Source of the DNA: Rhodobacteraceae bacterium HLUCCA08
GTDB lineage: Bacteria > Pseudomonadota > Alphaproteobacteria > Rhodobacterales > Rhodobacteraceae
Assembly: GCA_001314655.1 (NCBI GenBank)
Contig: LJSF01000044.1
Coordinates: 62,001 to 126,000 of the forward strand
Direction of reading: 5' to 3'
DNA length: 64,000 nt
Part shown: positions 34,024 to 45,285 of the stretch, in pieces
Numbering within the stretch: position 1 is the first letter of the stretch
Layout of the letters: each line of letters begins with the position of its first letter
The notes under the pieces: model-generated
What the model was told of the DNA's origin: nothing
Database searches by the model: none
The model's input: only the letters and a program-made list of their open reading frames with translations
Position numbers and translations under genes: made by a program

Positions 34024-37000
34024 ATGTCAGACCGAATGACCATGCCGCAGTTCGACGGCCTGTCCGCCTATCGCGCCTATCTGCAGGGGTCCACCCTGCT
34101 GTCATCGGGCGGGTTTGCGCCGGGCCGCAACGCCCCGATCCGCGGCGGGCGCGACGATGATGAATTGCAGGGCGGCGACGGCAATGACCGGATGTTCGGC
34201 CTGGGCGGGGATGACGAAATCCTTGCCGGAGGCGGCAATGACAGGGTTTTCGGCGGCCGCGGCGACGACACCGCCGATGGCGGCGCCGGCAACGACAGCC
34301 TGTTCGGCGGCCAGGGCGACGACCTGCTGAAAGGCGGCGCCGGTTTCGACCTGCTCGATGGCGGGCGCGGCACCGACACCGCCGCCTATGACGGCTCGAT
34401 CACCGGCTACCGCTACATTCCCTGGGTCGGCGACCGCGGTTTTGTGGTGAACCTGGCCACGGGCGAGGTCGATTACCTGCGCAGCATCGAGAAACTGCAA
34501 TTCGACGACCAGACGGTCTGGCTTGACGGCCGCAACAACGGCCCGCTGGGCGTGGATGACACCGCCACGACCGACGAAGATACCGCCCTGGCCGTCAATG
34601 CCGCCGATCTGCTGGCCAACGATTACGATTTCGACGGCGACGCGCTGAACATCACGGCGGTCGCGCCGACATCCGCCAACGGCATCGCCGTGGGCTTTGA
34701 CGGCCGCACGATCAGCTATGACCCGGCCGGAGCCTATGACCATCTGGCCGACGGCGAAACCGCGACCGACACGATCACCTACACGGTCGACGACGGGCGC
34801 GGCGGCACCGATACCGCGACCCTGACGGTCACGATCGAGGGCCGCAACGACGCCCCGGTCCTGACCCTTCCGGCCAGCGCGACGACGCCCGAAAACGCGA
34901 CAGGTCCGGTGGCGACGGCCAGCGCGACCGATGCCGAGGGCGATACGCTCAGCTTCACCCTGTCGGGCGCCGATGCCGCGCTGTTCACGATCGGCGCCAC
35001 GGGCGAAATCGCCTTTGCCGCGGCGCCGGATTTCGAGAACCCCGGCGATGCGGATGGCGACAATGCCTACGACCTGACCGTCACGGTCGCGGACGGGAAG
35101 GGCGGCAGCGCCAGCGACGACCTGACCGTCACCGTCACCGATGTGGCCGAAGCCAGCGTCGCGATTTCGGAAATCATGTTCAACCCGGCCTCGGCCGAGG
35201 ACGACTGGGAATGGGTCGAGATCGTCAATACCGGCGCCACCACGCTGGACCTGACCGGCTGGGTCTTCGACGACATCAACGGCCTGGCCCAGGACGGCGC
35301 CAATATCGCCGGCGGCAGCATCTCTGCGGGCGGTTCGGCCATCCTCTACAATGCCGATGACATCAGCGCGGCCGATTTCGAGGCCGCCTGGGGCACCGGC
35401 ATCACCCTGATCGGCGTCACCGGCTGGGGCGCCGCGGCGCTCAACAACGGCGGCGACACGCTGGGCCTGTGGAACAGTTTCGCCGCCTATCAGGGCGATC
35501 ACACCACCCATGCCGAGGCGGTGATCAGCGTCACCTATGACGGCAGCCTCGATGACGGCGCGGGCTCGATCTACCTGACCGATCTGGCCGCCGACCCCGA
35601 TGATTTCGCCAATTGGGCCCTGTCCACGGTCGACGGCGCGACGCCGGTCAATACCGGCGAACGCTCGCGCCCCGAGGGCGGCAATTCGGGCAATGATGTC
35701 GGCTCTCCCGGCGGGGCGATCCCGGCCGGCGACGTGAAGATCAACGAATTCCGCCCCAACCCGCAGGGCTTCGACCCCTTCACCAGCACGATCGAGCTGT
35801 CCGGCAATCCCGGCGGCGTCTTCACCGGCTGGATCCTGTCGATCGAGGGCGACGGGCCGGCAGGCGCCGGTTTCGTCGACCGGGCCGAGCAGGTCTCGGG
35901 CACCTTCGATGCCGATGGCCTGCTGACCGTGCAGATCGCCGATCTGGAAAACCCGACCTTCACCCTGGTTCTGACCGACGCCTTCACCGGCGACACCTCG
36001 ACCCGGATCGACAGCGACGGCGACGGCGTGGCCGACGACCTGTCGACCCTCGGCACCGTGTTCGACGCGATCGGCGTTCCCGACAGCGTCGCGGACGAGG
36101 CCTATCTTTATGGCGCCCAGCTGGGCGGCACCGACTTCGCCTTTACCGGGGACGAGCCGCGCCTGGTGTTCCGCGACGGCACCACCGGCGATCTCTACGC
36201 CGTCAACGACCCCGACAACGGCGACGTCCATGATACCGCCGGCAATGTCATCGACCCGGCCGAGTTCGACATCGACCCGACCGCCGGAAGCGATACCTTC
36301 GGCGCGCAGAACCCCTCGCGCCTGGGCGCCCCCGCCCCGGCCCTGGTGCTGAACGAGATCGCAGCCAGCACCGCCGGCACCGATTGGGAATTCGTCGAGC
36401 TTCTGGGCGACGCCGGCCTGTCGCTGGACGGGGTCGCGCTGCTTCAGCTTGACGGCGATGGCGCGGTGCGCTCGGTGCTTGACTTCACCGGGCTGAGCCT
36501 GGGCGACAACGGCTATGCGCTCGCCACCAGTCCGACCGCCGAACAGGTCTTCGGCCTGACCGGCGACCTGCAATTCGGCGACAACACCTTCACCAACACC
36601 GCCTCGACCTTCCTGCTGGTCGAGGGCTATTCGGGCGTTGCGCAATTCACCGACCTCGATACCGACGATGACGGCGTGCTCGACGTGACCCCCTTCGCCT
36701 CTGTGATCGACGCGGTCGCGCTGACCGATACGGGCAGCCCGCTGATCTATGAGGGCGCGGCCGTGGTCGGCCCCGATGGCAGCTTCCTGCCCGCCGGCGC
36801 GGTGCGGCTGCCCGAGGGCAGCGGCGACTGGCAGATCACCGATTTCGGGGACAGCGACAGCTACACCCCCACCGCCGCCAGCGCCGGTGCGCAACTGGTG
36901 ATCAACGAGATCGACAGCGACACGCCCGGCACCGATGCCGCCGAATTCATCGAGCTGTTCGATGGCGGCGCGGGCGGCACCGCGCTGGACGGTCTGTCGC

Positions 37001-39327
37001 TGGTGCTGTTCAACGGCAATGGCGACACCGCCTATGACGTGATCGACCTGACCGGCTTCAGCACCGACGAGAACGGCTATTTCGTCGCCGGCTCGGCCGA
37101 TGTGGCCAATGTCGACCTGGTCGCCTTCACCACCAACGGGCTGCAGAACGGCGCCGATGCGGTGGCGCTGGTGCAGGGCGATGCCGCCGCGCTGTCGGGC
37201 ATCGCCGCGGCCGATCTGGACCCGGCCAGCGTGCTGGATGCGGTGGTCTATGGCACCGCCGACCCCGACGATGCCGAGCTTCTGGCCGCCTTCGGCGAGA
37301 CCATTCAGGTCGACGAGGATGCCAATGGCGACAAGGACACCCAATCCCTGTCGCGCCTGCCCAATGGCGAGGGCGATTTCACCGCCCAGGCCCCGACCCC
37401 GGGTGCCGCAAATGACGCCGGCGGAACCGAGCCGGGCACGCCCACGCTGATCTCGGCGATCCAGGGCAGCGGCGCGGACAGCCCGCTGGCTGGCCAGACC
37501 GTCACCGTCACCGCCATCGTCACCGGCGATTTCCAGGACGGCGACGCCGACACCCTGCGCGACCTGCGCGGCTTCTTCCTGACCGAGGAAGCCGCCGACC
37601 AGGACGGCGATGCGGCGACGTCGGAAGGGTTGCGGGTGTTCGAAGGCACCGGCACTTTCCTGACCGATGTGAATATCGGCGACCGGGTCACCGTCACCGG
37701 CACGGTCACGGAATATTTCGGCGAAACCCAGCTGAACGCCACCAGCGTGGAGCTGGTCGAGGCCGGCGCGGTGGCGGATGTCATGAGCCTTGCCGTCAGC
37801 CTAAGCCTCGATGCGATCGACGCGGTGACCACCAGCCAGGACGGCGATTACATCCCCGACCTGGAGGCCTACGAGGGGATGCTGGTCACCTTCACCGACA
37901 CGCTGACCGTGGCCGAGATGTTCCAGATGGACCGGTTCAACGAAATCGGCCTGTCGGCCAATGGCCGGCCGCAGCAATATACCCAGTTCGCCGAACCGGA
38001 CGTGGCCGGCTATGAGTCCTATCTGCGGCAGACCGGGTCGGACCGGATCTTTTTCGATGACGGGCTGAACCGGCAGAACGCCGCGATCCTGCCCGAGGCC
38101 GATCTGAACGGCGATGGTGTCTTCGACACCGCCGACGGGTTCAGCATGGGCGACACGATCACCGGTCTGACCGGCGTGCTGACCTATGACTGGGCCGGCA
38201 ATTCCGCCTCGGGCGCGACCTGGCGGGTGCGGTCGGTCGATGACGGCAATGTGTTCGAAGACACCGGCACGCGGCCGGACACGCCCCCCGATGTCGGCGG
38301 CAGCATCACCGTGACCAGCTTCAACGTGCTGAACTTCTTCACCACCCTGGTCGGCGAAGGCACATCGGGCCCCGGCGGCCTCAATCCGCGCGGCGCCAAC
38401 ACGGTCGAGGAATACGAACGCCAGCTTGACAAGCTGGTCACGACCCTGACCGCGATCGACGCCGACCTTTTTGGCCTGGTCGAGCTGGAGAACGAATTCC
38501 AGACCGACCAGAACGGCGACGGAGAGGTGGCGATCCAGTCCCTGGTCGACGCGATGAACGCCGAATACGGCAGCATCGTCTGGGATTACGTCGATCCCGG
38601 CCGGCCCTTCGTCGATACCTCCGACGCGATCTCGGTCGGGATGATCTATCGCACCGACACGCTGGCCTATGACCCGGCCTCGGTCCGGATCCTCGATGAC
38701 AGCCAGCTTGACGGGCTGGGATTCGGGGCGCTGGACGATGACGGGCTGGGCGTGTTCGACGGGCCCAGCACCAACCGTGCGCCAATGGCCGCCACCTTTA
38801 CCGACCCGTTCACCGGCGAGGATTTCACCTTTGCCGTGACGCATATGAAATCCAAGGGCGGCTCGGGCACCGGCGACAATGCCGATGCCGGCGACGGCGC
38901 GGGCAATTTCGACGCGCTGCGGACCGAAGGGGTGACGGTGCTGAACGCCTGGCTTGACAGCTTTGCGGACGAGGACGTGCTGGTCGTGGGCGATTTCAAC
39001 GCCTATGCGCAGGAAAACCCGATCGATGCCATGCTGGCGGCGGGCTATGCCAACCTCGAACAGGTGTTCGATCCCGGATCCGACAGCTTCGTCTTCGACG
39101 GCTATACCGGCACGCTGGATTACGGCTTCGCCAATGACACGCTGATGGACAAGGTCACCGGTGCGGCGATCTGGGAAATCAACTCGCCCGAACCGGATGC
39201 GATCGATTACAACCTCGATTTCGGGCGCGATCCGGCGATCTTCGACGGCGATACCGTCTGGCGCGCCTCGGACCACGATCCGCTGCTGATCGGGTTGGAC
39301 TTCCTGCCCGATCTGGAGCTTGCCTGA
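34024..39327 (+). CDS. ExeM/NucH-type extracellular nuclease with RTX repeats and lamin-tail domains
   Basis: The 1767-residue protein is a secreted DNase-like enzyme. Order of parts: N-terminal RTX calcium-binding repeats (about 42-115, e.g. [16 protein letters not shown]), cadherin/VCBS-type beta domains (about 180-375), four lamin-tail-like units (near 379, 571, 774 and 958), an OB-fold segment (about 1141) and an endonuclease/exonuclease/phosphatase domain (1428-1765) with [22 protein letters not shown] and SDHDPLLIG. There is no cleavable signal peptide, so type I secretion is likely. RTX repeats at the N-terminus instead of the C-terminus are unusual. Start 34024 follows GGGGGAT; an ATG at 33991 would add 11 residues. 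Confidence 0.88.
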   Translation: MSDRMTMPQFDGLSAYRAYLQGSTLLSSGGFAPGRNAPIRGGRDDDELQGGDGNDRMFGLGGDDEILAGGGNDRVFGGRGDDTADGGAGNDSLFGGQGDDLLKGGAGFDLLDGGRGTDTAAYDGSITGYRYIPWVGDRGFVVNLATGEVDYLRSIEKLQFDDQTVWLDGRNNGPLGVDDTATTDEDTALAVNAADLLANDYDFDGDALNITAVAPTSANGIAVGFDGRTISYDPAGAYDHLADGETATDTITYTVDDGRGGTDTATLTVTIEGRNDAPVLTLPASATTPENATGPVATASATDAEGDTLSFTLSGADAALFTIGATGEIAFAAAPDFENPGDADGDNAYDLTVTVADGKGGSASDDLTVTVTDVAEASVAISEIMFNPASAEDDWEWVEIVNTGATTLDLTGWVFDDINGLAQDGANIAGGSISAGGSAILYNADDISAADFEAAWGTGITLIGVTGWGAAALNNGGDTLGLWNSFAAYQGDHTTHAEAVISVTYDGSLDDGAGSIYLTDLAADPDDFANWALSTVDGATPVNTGERSRPEGGNSGNDVGSPGGAIPAGDVKINEFRPNPQGFDPFTSTIELSGNPGGVFTGWILSIEGDGPAGAGFVDRAEQVSGTFDADGLLTVQIADLENPTFTLVLTDAFTGDTSTRIDSDGDGVADDLSTLGTVFDAIGVPDSVADEAYLYGAQLGGTDFAFTGDEPRLVFRDGTTGDLYAVNDPDNGDVHDTAGNVIDPAEFDIDPTAGSDTFGAQNPSRLGAPAPALVLNEIAASTAGTDWEFVELLGDAGLSLDGVALLQLDGDGAVRSVLDFTGLSLGDNGYALATSPTAEQVFGLTGDLQFGDNTFTNTASTFLLVEGYSGVAQFTDLDTDDDGVLDVTPFASVIDAVALTDTGSPLIYEGAAVVGPDGSFLPAGAVRLPEGSGDWQITDFGDSDSYTPTAASAGAQLVINEIDSDTPGTDAAEFIELFDGGAGGTALDGLSLVLFNGNGDTAYDVIDLTGFSTDENGYFVAGSADVANVDLVAFTTNGLQNGADAVALVQGDAAALSGIAAADLDPASVLDAVVYGTADPDDAELLAAFGETIQVDEDANGDKDTQSLSRLPNGEGDFTAQAPTPGAANDAGGTEPGTPTLISAIQGSGADSPLAGQTVTVTAIVTGDFQDGDADTLRDLRGFFLTEEAADQDGDAATSEGLRVFEGTGTFLTDVNIGDRVTVTGTVTEYFGETQLNATSVELVEAGAVADVMSLAVSLSLDAIDAVTTSQDGDYIPDLEAYEGMLVTFTDTLTVAEMFQMDRFNEIGLSANGRPQQYTQFAEPDVAGYESYLRQTGSDRIFFDDGLNRQNAAILPEADLNGDGVFDTADGFSMGDTITGLTGVLTYDWAGNSASGATWRVRSVDDGNVFEDTGTRPDTPPDVGGSITVTSFNVLNFFTTLVGEGTSGPGGLNPRGANTVEEYERQLDKLVTTLTAIDADLFGLVELENEFQTDQNGDGEVAIQSLVDAMNAEYGSIVWDYVDPGRPFVDTSDAISVGMIYRTDTLAYDPASVRILDDSQLDGLGFGALDDDGLGVFDGPSTNRAPMAATFTDPFTGEDFTFAVTHMKSKGGSGTGDNADAGDGAGNFDALRTEGVTVLNAWLDSFADEDVLVVGDFNAYAQENPIDAMLAAGYANLEQVFDPGSDSFVFDGYTGTLDYGFANDTLMDKVTGAAIWEINSPEPDAIDYNLDFGRDPAIFDGDTVWRASDHDPLLIGLDFLPDLELA

Positions 39328-39333
39328 CCCGGC

Positions 39334-39363
39334 CGGCCCGGGCCCCGCGCGGGGCCCGGGCCG
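39334..39363. terminator. Perfect 30-bp palindrome between two convergent RTX genes
   Basis: All 30 bases form a perfect palindrome centred between 39348 and 39349, built of G/C only (half-site CGGCCCGGGCCCCG plus central CG). It starts 6 bases after the nuclease stop and ends 9 bases before the end of the leftward RTX gene. It can act as a terminator in both directions, though without T-runs. Confidence 0.7.
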
Positions 39364-39372
39364 CGGCGCCGG

Positions 39373-41742
39373 TCACACCAGGATCACGTCGCCGGCGTCG
39401 AAATCGGCCTTCTGGAAACCCTCCAGCACGATCACCTGGTCGGCGGCGATGGTGATCTCCATGTTGGCGCCGACATCGGCGGCCAGCGCCTCGACCGCGG
39501 CGAAATCGGCAAAGCCGAAATCGCTCAGGTCCAGCCGATCCCAGTTGTTGGTCCAGTCCCGCACCCGGTCGCGCCCCATGCCCGCGACATCCTCGAAGAC
39601 AAAGACATCGCTGCCATTGCCGCCGAACAGGTTGTCGTCGCCGGTGCCGCCATTGAGCGTGTCATTGCCGTTGTTGCCATAGAGGAAATCGTTGTCGGCG
39701 CCGCCAAAGATCATGTCGTCGCCGCCACCGCCCTGCAGGTTGTCGAAGCCGTCCAGCCCATAGATCGTGTCATTGCCGCCCAGGCCCAGGATCCGGTTGT
39801 TGTCGTCGGATCCGGTGATCACGTCGGCAAAGGCGCCGCCGCGGGCATTCTCGATTTCCACAAGACCGAATTCGCCGACACCGGTGTCCTGAAGCTGCCC
39901 GTCCAGGTTCAGGGACAGGGTCAGACCGGTGCTGGCGCGGGTGAAATCGACCGTATCCGTGCCGCCGCCGCCATCGATCTGGGCAAAGCCGATATCGGCG
40001 GTGAACCGGAACCAGTCATTGCCCGAGCCGCCAAAGACCTGACCCAGAAAGTCGATCGCCCCGACCTGCATCCGGTCGTCGCCATCGCCGAGGGACGCAA
40101 AGATGATGCTGCCCTCGTAGGCATAGATCCGGTCATTGCCCGCCCCGGTCCGGACCGTGCCGACATTGCCCGAGCCCACGGTCACGTAATCGACCATGTC
40201 GCCGCCATTGATCGCGTCGACGAAGCCGCCCTTGGTGATGAATTCGTTCACCCCGGTCCAGGAATGCACGTAGCCCGCACCGCCGTCGCCGACCACGATC
40301 CGGTCGTCGCCGGCATTGGTCAGGATGCTGCCGACCCAGCCATCCCCGGTGCGGATCACGTCGGCATCGTCATAGCTGGTGATGTTCTGGATCGACGCGG
40401 TGGTATAGAGATAGGCGAAATTCAGCCCGGAACCGAGGTTCAGCGTATCGATCCGCGCATCGCCCGACAGGCTGACCAGGTCGCTGCCCTGCCCCATCTG
40501 CAGGGCACGGATCTCGCCGCCCTGCATCGTGACCTCGTTGTCGCCGTCGGACAGGTCCATCTGCCCGACAAAGCCGGACACGATGGTCACGGTATCGGCG
40601 CCCTGGTTCATCCGGACATTGTCGATGAAACCGTCGATCCCCGCATCGACATGGAGCGTGTTGTTCCCGCCGCCCATGTTCAGGCTGTCGATCCGGGCCC
40701 CGTCGGTGACCGTCACGGTATCGTCCCCGTCATACATCTGGGTGACGCCCAGCTCTCCGGCGACGTCCAGAACGTTGTTGCCGCCGCCCATGTGCAGGCT
40801 GTCGATCCGGCCGGTCGCGGTGATCGTCACCGCGTCGTCATTGCCGCCCAGGGTCGCGCCCTCGACCCGGCCGGCGACGTTCAGCACGTCGACCCCGTCC
40901 GAGAACCCGATCGAGCGCACCTCGGCCGCGGCGCCGACATCCACGGTATTGTCGCCGCTATAGGACAGGACCGAGCCGATGAAGTCGCCGGTGGTGGTCA
41001 GGCTGTTGGTGCCGCCGCCCAGGCTGATCTGATCGGCCCCGGCCGACAGGGTGATCGTATCGTTGCCGCTCCGGGCCGCGATCGACCCGATGAAGCCCGT
41101 CCCGCCGGTCACGGTGTTGCTGCTTCCGCCAAGCTCCAGATAGTCGATCGACCCCGCGCCGCCGACAACCGTGTTCGAGACGCCGCCCAGCTTCGCGTTG
41201 CGGACATCGCCGGCCCCGCCGGTCATGTCCAGGATGTTGGTGCCGCCGAAGGCCTCCAGATAGTCGATCCGGCCATCGCCCAGCGCGACGCTGTTGTCGC
41301 CCTCGCCCAGCATCAGCGCATCGATCCGGCCGGTTCCGCCGGTGATCGTGTCGTTGCCGTCGCCCAGTTCCACTGCCGTGGTGCGCGGATTGCCGAAGGT
41401 GATTGTGTGATCGCCGTCGTCGCCCCGCACAAAGGCGACACGGGTGTCGGACAGGGTGATGTCATGGGTGCCGTCACCCAGCCTCAGCGTTTCGATCGTC
41501 CGGTCGCCGCCATCGGCGACATCGGTGATCGTCACATCCAGGGTCGATCCGCTGTTCAGCCGCAGATGCGGCATGAACCAGGACGCGCCCTCCAGCGTCA
41601 GGTTCAGTTCATATGTATCCGGCCCCTGCCCGGCCCAGATATCGGCATTGCCCAGGTAATTGGTGTTCCAATCCAGGAAATAGCCGAAGACCGTCACATC
41701 GGTGACGCCGTCGAACGTATGTGTTTCGCTGATCAGTGCCAT
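39373..41742 (-). CDS. RTX-secreted beta-solenoid protein of 19-residue repeats
   Basis: The 789-residue protein has a short N-terminal domain (1-78), about 26 imperfect repeats of 17-23 residues (79-600), then canonical RTX nonapeptides (about 640-700, e.g. GLGGNDTIYGLDGFDNLQGG) and a C-terminal part like those of type I secreted proteins (DVFVFEDVAG, then DRLDLSDFGF). The 19-residue unit follows [IV][DGR]x[LVI]x[LM]GxG[DN][ND]xx[TD]xxxGx and is not the RTX nonapeptide. I read it as a parallel beta-roll with Asn/Asp ladders. No enzyme motif is seen; adhesion or a surface layer role is a guess. Start: ATG at 41742 after GGGGAT. Confidence 0.8.
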   Translation of the reverse strand: MALISETHTFDGVTDVTVFGYFLDWNTNYLGNADIWAGQGPDTYELNLTLEGASWFMPHLRLNSGSTLDVTITDVADGGDRTIETLRLGDGTHDITLSDTRVAFVRGDDGDHTITFGNPRTTAVELGDGNDTITGGTGRIDALMLGEGDNSVALGDGRIDYLEAFGGTNILDMTGGAGDVRNAKLGGVSNTVVGGAGSIDYLELGGSSNTVTGGTGFIGSIAARSGNDTITLSAGADQISLGGGTNSLTTTGDFIGSVLSYSGDNTVDVGAAAEVRSIGFSDGVDVLNVAGRVEGATLGGNDDAVTITATGRIDSLHMGGGNNVLDVAGELGVTQMYDGDDTVTVTDGARIDSLNMGGGNNTLHVDAGIDGFIDNVRMNQGADTVTIVSGFVGQMDLSDGDNEVTMQGGEIRALQMGQGSDLVSLSGDARIDTLNLGSGLNFAYLYTTASIQNITSYDDADVIRTGDGWVGSILTNAGDDRIVVGDGGAGYVHSWTGVNEFITKGGFVDAINGGDMVDYVTVGSGNVGTVRTGAGNDRIYAYEGSIIFASLGDGDDRMQVGAIDFLGQVFGGSGNDWFRFTADIGFAQIDGGGGTDTVDFTRASTGLTLSLNLDGQLQDTGVGEFGLVEIENARGGAFADVITGSDDNNRILGLGGNDTIYGLDGFDNLQGGGGDDMIFGGADNDFLYGNNGNDTLNGGTGDDNLFGGNGSDVFVFEDVAGMGRDRVRDWTNNWDRLDLSDFGFADFAAVEALAADVGANMEITIAADQVIVLEGFQKADFDAGDVILV
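39943..41508 (-). repeat. Coding repeat array: about 26 copies of a 19-residue unit
   Basis: Copies such as IDSLNMGGGNNTLHV, IDALMLGEGDNSVALG, IRALQMGQGSDLVSLSG and VGTVRTGAGNDRIYAYEG show the same spacing. Two adjacent copies near residues 313-372 are almost alike (IDSLHMGGGNN and IDSLNMGGGNN), so some repeats arose recently. The DNA copies themselves have diverged at third positions. Confidence 0.75.
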
Positions 41743-41890
41743 GGTATCCCCGTCCGAATGCACTTTGCGCCAAAATCGTCGTGGCCGGAGGTTAACCCGA
41801 TTCCCGGCATCCGCCGAGTCAGCGGACCGGCGGCTCGACACCGGCGCGGCCGCCTGCCACTCTGCCGCCGGATGCAAGAGGGGGGGCCGC

Positions 41891-42550
41891 ATGACCGACC
41901 GGATCACGATCAGCGCGATGGGCGATGCCGGGCTGTTGCTGGACGCCGCGCAAGGCGCGTTCGACGATGCGATCCAGGCCCGGCTGCACGCCATGGCCGC
42001 CACCCTGCGCGGCACCGGCGGCATCACCGAAACCGTGCCCGGCATGAACAACCTGATGATCCGGGTCGCGCCGGACCGGCTGCCCCCCGACCGGGCCGAG
42101 GCGCTGCTGCGCGACCTCTGGGCCAGCGCGACGCCGCAGCCACAGGCCGGCAGGCTGATCGAGATCCCGGTGATCTATGCCGGCCGCCGGGCCGAGGATT
42201 TCGACGCCTGGGCCCAAGAGGCGGGCCTGACCGCCGATGCGGCCATCGCCGCCCATTCCGGCGCCACCTATTCCGTCGCCGCCGTGGGCGCCATGCCCGG
42301 CTTCGGCTATCTTTCGGGCCTCGATCCGCGCCTGGCCCGGCCGCGGCGCAAAAGCCCCCGCGCAAGCGTCCCCGCCGGCGCGGTGATCATCGGCGGCGCC
42401 CAGGCCGGCGTGATGCCGATCACCGCGCCCTCGGGCTGGCACATCATCGGCATGACCGACGTGCCCCTGTTCGATCCGGCCGCCGATCCGCCCTGCCTGT
42501 TCGCCCCCGGCGACCGGGTGCGCTTCACCGTCGCGGGCATCGCACGATGA
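41891..42550 (+). CDS. pxpB: 5-oxoprolinase subunit PxpB (KipI/AHS1 family)
   Basis: PxpB and PxpC form the carboxyltransferase-like part of ATP-dependent 5-oxoprolinase and are homologous to the AHS1 and AHS2 domains of urea carboxylase. The 219-residue protein has GDAGLLLD near the start, then GMNNLMIRV, VIYAGRRAEDFD, FGYLSGLDPRLARPRRKSPR and the conserved ITAPSGWHIIG near the C-terminus. GGGGGGCC precedes the ATG. It overlaps pxpC by four bases. Confidence 0.93.
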   Translation: MTDRITISAMGDAGLLLDAAQGAFDDAIQARLHAMAATLRGTGGITETVPGMNNLMIRVAPDRLPPDRAEALLRDLWASATPQPQAGRLIEIPVIYAGRRAEDFDAWAQEAGLTADAAIAAHSGATYSVAAVGAMPGFGYLSGLDPRLARPRRKSPRASVPAGAVIIGGAQAGVMPITAPSGWHIIGMTDVPLFDPAADPPCLFAPGDRVRFTVAGIAR

Positions 42551-43509
42551 TCGAGATCCTGACCAACGGCCCGGCCAATGCGGTGCAGGATGCCGGCCGT
42601 CCGGGGCTGCTGCATCTGGGCATCTCGGGCGGCGGGGCGATGGATAGGCTCGCCTTCGACATCGGCAATGCGCTTTTGGGCAACGATCCCGGCGCCGCGG
42701 CGATCGAAGTGGCGATGTTCCCGTTCCGGCTGCGGATCGAGGCCGACACCCGGCTCGCCGTCACCGGCGCCGATTGCGCCGCGACGCTCGACGGCCGCCC
42801 GCTGCCGCCCAATTGGGCGATCGAGGCGCCCGCCGGGGCCGAACTGCGGCTGGACACGCCCCGGGCCGGCGCCCGGGCCTATGTCGCGCTTGCCGGCGGG
42901 ATCGACGTCGCCCCGGTGCTGGGCGCGCGGGCGACCGACCTCAAGACCGGCTTCGGAGGGCATGCGGGGCGCGGGTTGCAACGGGGGGACCGCCTGGCGC
43001 TGGGCCCTGCCGCGCCGCCGGCCCTGCCACCGGGCGGCCACGGCGCCTTGCCCGATGCGGACATGGCCGCCTTCTGGTCGCTGGGCGCGACCCGGGCCAC
43101 GCTGCGGGTGCTGCCGGCCGCCGAATGGGAGGGGTTCACCGACGCGGCGCGCGCGACCTTCACCGATGCGGACTGGCAGGTCACGCACGAGGCCAATCGC
43201 CTGGGCTATCGGCTGGAGGGGCCCGGGCTGGACATGACCGACCGGCCGGAACTGCTGTCCCACGGGCTGCTGCCGGGCACGGTCCAGGTTCCGGCCTCGG
43301 GCCAGCCGATCGTGCAACTGGCCGATGCCAATACCTGCGGCGGCTATCCCAAGATCGCGGTGGTGATCGGTGCCGACCTGTGGAAGATCGGCCAGCTCGG
43401 CCCCGGCGGCATACTGCGGTTCCAGGTCGTCACCCGGGACGCCGCGCTGCAGGCCGGGCGCGACCGGGCCGCCTGGCTGGCCCGGCTGGCGGCTCAGTCC
43501 AGCCGGTAG
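42547..43509 (+). CDS. pxpC: 5-oxoprolinase subunit PxpC (KipA/AHS2 family)
   Basis: The 320-residue protein matches the biotin-dependent carboxyltransferase-like AHS2 family: NAVQDAGRPG, HLGISGGGAMDRLAF, YVALAGGIDV, SHGLLPGTVQVPASGQPI and a late CGGYPKIAVVIGADLW. It forms a unit with pxpB (ATGA overlap) and ends 16 bases inside the convergent BCCP-like gene. It presumably works with the BC and BCCP genes next to it. Confidence 0.93.
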   Translation: MIEILTNGPANAVQDAGRPGLLHLGISGGGAMDRLAFDIGNALLGNDPGAAAIEVAMFPFRLRIEADTRLAVTGADCAATLDGRPLPPNWAIEAPAGAELRLDTPRAGARAYVALAGGIDVAPVLGARATDLKTGFGGHAGRGLQRGDRLALGPAAPPALPPGGHGALPDADMAAFWSLGATRATLRVLPAAEWEGFTDAARATFTDADWQVTHEANRLGYRLEGPGLDMTDRPELLSHGLLPGTVQVPASGQPIVQLADANTCGGYPKIAVVIGADLWKIGQLGPGGILRFQVVTRDAALQAGRDRAAWLARLAAQSSR

Positions 43510-43928
43510 AGCGGATCGCCATAGCCGACCAGGGCTGAGTCCCTTGCCAGGACCTCGGCCAGGCGACCGGCATGGTCGGCGATGACCGCGCGCAGATGCG
43601 GCCCGGCCTCGACATATCCCAGGACGTCGCCAGCCTCGATCCGGTCTCCGATCGCGGCCTCGGGGCCGCCGCGCTGCGGATGGGCGCCGTGAAACCGGCC
43701 GAAATCGGGCGCCCGGACAAGCCGGTCAAGGCCTTCGCCGGCCTGCGGCGCGGTGGCGCCCGGGTCGGGTTTCCGCGCCTGCGGCGCGGACCGGGGGGCG
43801 GGCGCGCGGTGCGCGCCCGCCCCCGCCAGGATCAACCGCAACCTCCCGGTTTCGCCGGATATCTCCAGTTCCGACAGGCCCGCCCGCCGCATTTCCCCGG
43901 CCCAATGTTCGATTTCCTCAAGCGTCAT
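43494..43928 (-). CDS. BCCP-like protein without a biotin attachment lysine
   Basis: The 144-residue protein aligns without gaps over its last 51 residues with the AccB encoded at 45282-45701, and the N-termini also match ([18 protein letters not shown] against [18 protein letters not shown]). But where AccB has EAMKM with biotinyl Lys K102, this protein has EAGPH, with Pro110 at the Lys position. It cannot carry biotin at that site. Neighbours in the same operon are accC and accB. It may be a structural subunit of the complex or a decoy. The start overlaps accC by 11 bases. Confidence 0.82.
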   Translation of the reverse strand: MTLEEIEHWAGEMRRAGLSELEISGETGRLRLILAGAGAHRAPAPRSAPQARKPDPGATAPQAGEGLDRLVRAPDFGRFHGAHPQRGGPEAAIGDRIEAGDVLGYVEAGPHLRAVIADHAGRLAEVLARDSALVGYGDPLYRLD

Positions 43929-45285
43929 TGCCCGCCTCCAGCCAGCCTTCGGCGATCAGCCGCTCCAGGTGATGGATGTCGAAGCCGCCCGCCTGGACCC
44001 CCGGTTCCGCCAGCAGCCGCCGCTGCAACGGTGCCGTCGTCTCGATCCCCTCGACCGTCATCTCGGCCAGCGCCGCGCGCATCCGCGCCAGCGCCGTCGC
44101 CCGGTCCGGCCCATGGGCGATCACCTTCGCCACCAGGGAATCGTAATCCGGCGGCACCGCGTAGCCCGGATACAGATGGCTTTCGACCCGCAGCCCCGGC
44201 CCGCCCGGCGGTATCCAGGCCGTGACCTGCCCGGGCGAGGGCAGCATCCGCACCGGGTCCTCGGCATTGATCCGGCATTCGACCGCATGACCGCGCAGCA
44301 CCACCTCCGCCTGGCCGATCGACAAGGGCTCGCCGCGGGCGATGCGCAATTGTTCGACGACGATGTCGACGCCCGTCACCATCTCGGTCACCGGGTGTTC
44401 GACCTGCAGGCGGGTGTTCATCTCGATGAAGAAGAACTGCCCGTCCTCGTAGAGGAATTCGAAGGTGCCCGCCCCGCGATAGCCGATCTCGCGGCAGGCC
44501 CGGGCGCAGCGTTCGCCGATTTCGGCGATCGCGGCGCGGTCGATCCCCGGTGCCGGCGCCTCTTCGATCAGCTTCTGGTGCCGGCGCTGAAGCGAGCAAT
44601 CCCGCTCGCCCAGCCAGACCGCGTTGCCATGGGCATCGGCCAGCACCTGGATTTCCACGTGGCGCGGGGTTTCCAGGAATTTTTCCAGGTAAAGCATCGG
44701 GTTGCCAAAAGCGCGGGCCGCTTCGGCCCGGGTCGTCGCGATGGCTTCGGCCAGATCCCCGGGCCGGCGCACCACCCGCATGCCGCGCCCGCCGCCGCCG
44801 CCCGCGGCCTTGACGATCACCGGATAGCCCGCCTCTTCGGCCAGCGCCGCGGCCGCGTCGGCATCGGAAATCGCCGCTTCGGAGCCCGGCACGCAGGGCA
44901 CCCCCGCCGCGCGCATCGCGCGCTTGGCGGCGACCTTGTCGCCCATGGTGCGGATCGCCTGCGCCGGCGGGCCGACAAAGACCAGCCCGGCCGCCGCGAC
45001 CGCCGCGGCGAAATCGGCGTTTTCGGACAGAAAGCCATAGCCCGGATGCACCGCCTGCGCGCCGGTCAGCGCCGCCGCCCGCAGGATCCGGTCGCTGTCC
45101 AGATAGCTGTCGGCCGCGGCCGCCGGCCCGATGCACAGCGCCTGGTCGGCCAGCGCGACATGGCGCAGGTCCCGGTCGGCCTCGGAATGCAGTGCGACGG
45201 TCCGCAGCCCCAGCGCCCGGCAGGCCCGCAGGATGCGCAGGGCGATTTCGCCGCGATTGGCGATCAGGACCGTGTCGAAACTCAC
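43918..45285 (-). CDS. accC: Biotin carboxylase subunit (AccC-like)
   Basis: The enzyme carboxylates biotin on a BCCP with ATP and bicarbonate. The 455-residue protein has [27 protein letters not shown], the ATP-grasp [14 protein letters not shown] and [17 protein letters not shown]. Translation starts at GTG 45285, overlapping the accB stop (GTGA). This is probably a second AccC dedicated to the pxp cluster rather than the fatty-acid enzyme, because its neighbours are pxpA, pxpB and pxpC. Confidence 0.9.
   Translation of the reverse strand: MSFDTVLIANRGEIALRILRACRALGLRTVALHSEADRDLRHVALADQALCIGPAAAADSYLDSDRILRAAALTGAQAVHPGYGFLSENADFAAAVAAAGLVFVGPPAQAIRTMGDKVAAKRAMRAAGVPCVPGSEAAISDADAAAALAEEAGYPVIVKAAGGGGGRGMRVVRRPGDLAEAIATTRAEAARAFGNPMLYLEKFLETPRHVEIQVLADAHGNAVWLGERDCSLQRRHQKLIEEAPAPGIDRAAIAEIGERCARACREIGYRGAGTFEFLYEDGQFFFIEMNTRLQVEHPVTEMVTGVDIVVEQLRIARGEPLSIGQAEVVLRGHAVECRINAEDPVRMLPSPGQVTAWIPPGGPGLRVESHLYPGYAVPPDYDSLVAKVIAHGPDRATALARMRAALAEMTVEGIETTAPLQRRLLAEPGVQAGGFDIHHLERLIAEGWLEAGNDA

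Noticed and set aside
34102-37344. Open frame of 1080 residues on the minus strand
   Set aside because: Antisense of the ExeM/NucH gene, which has clear domains; this frame has only low-complexity antisense composition.
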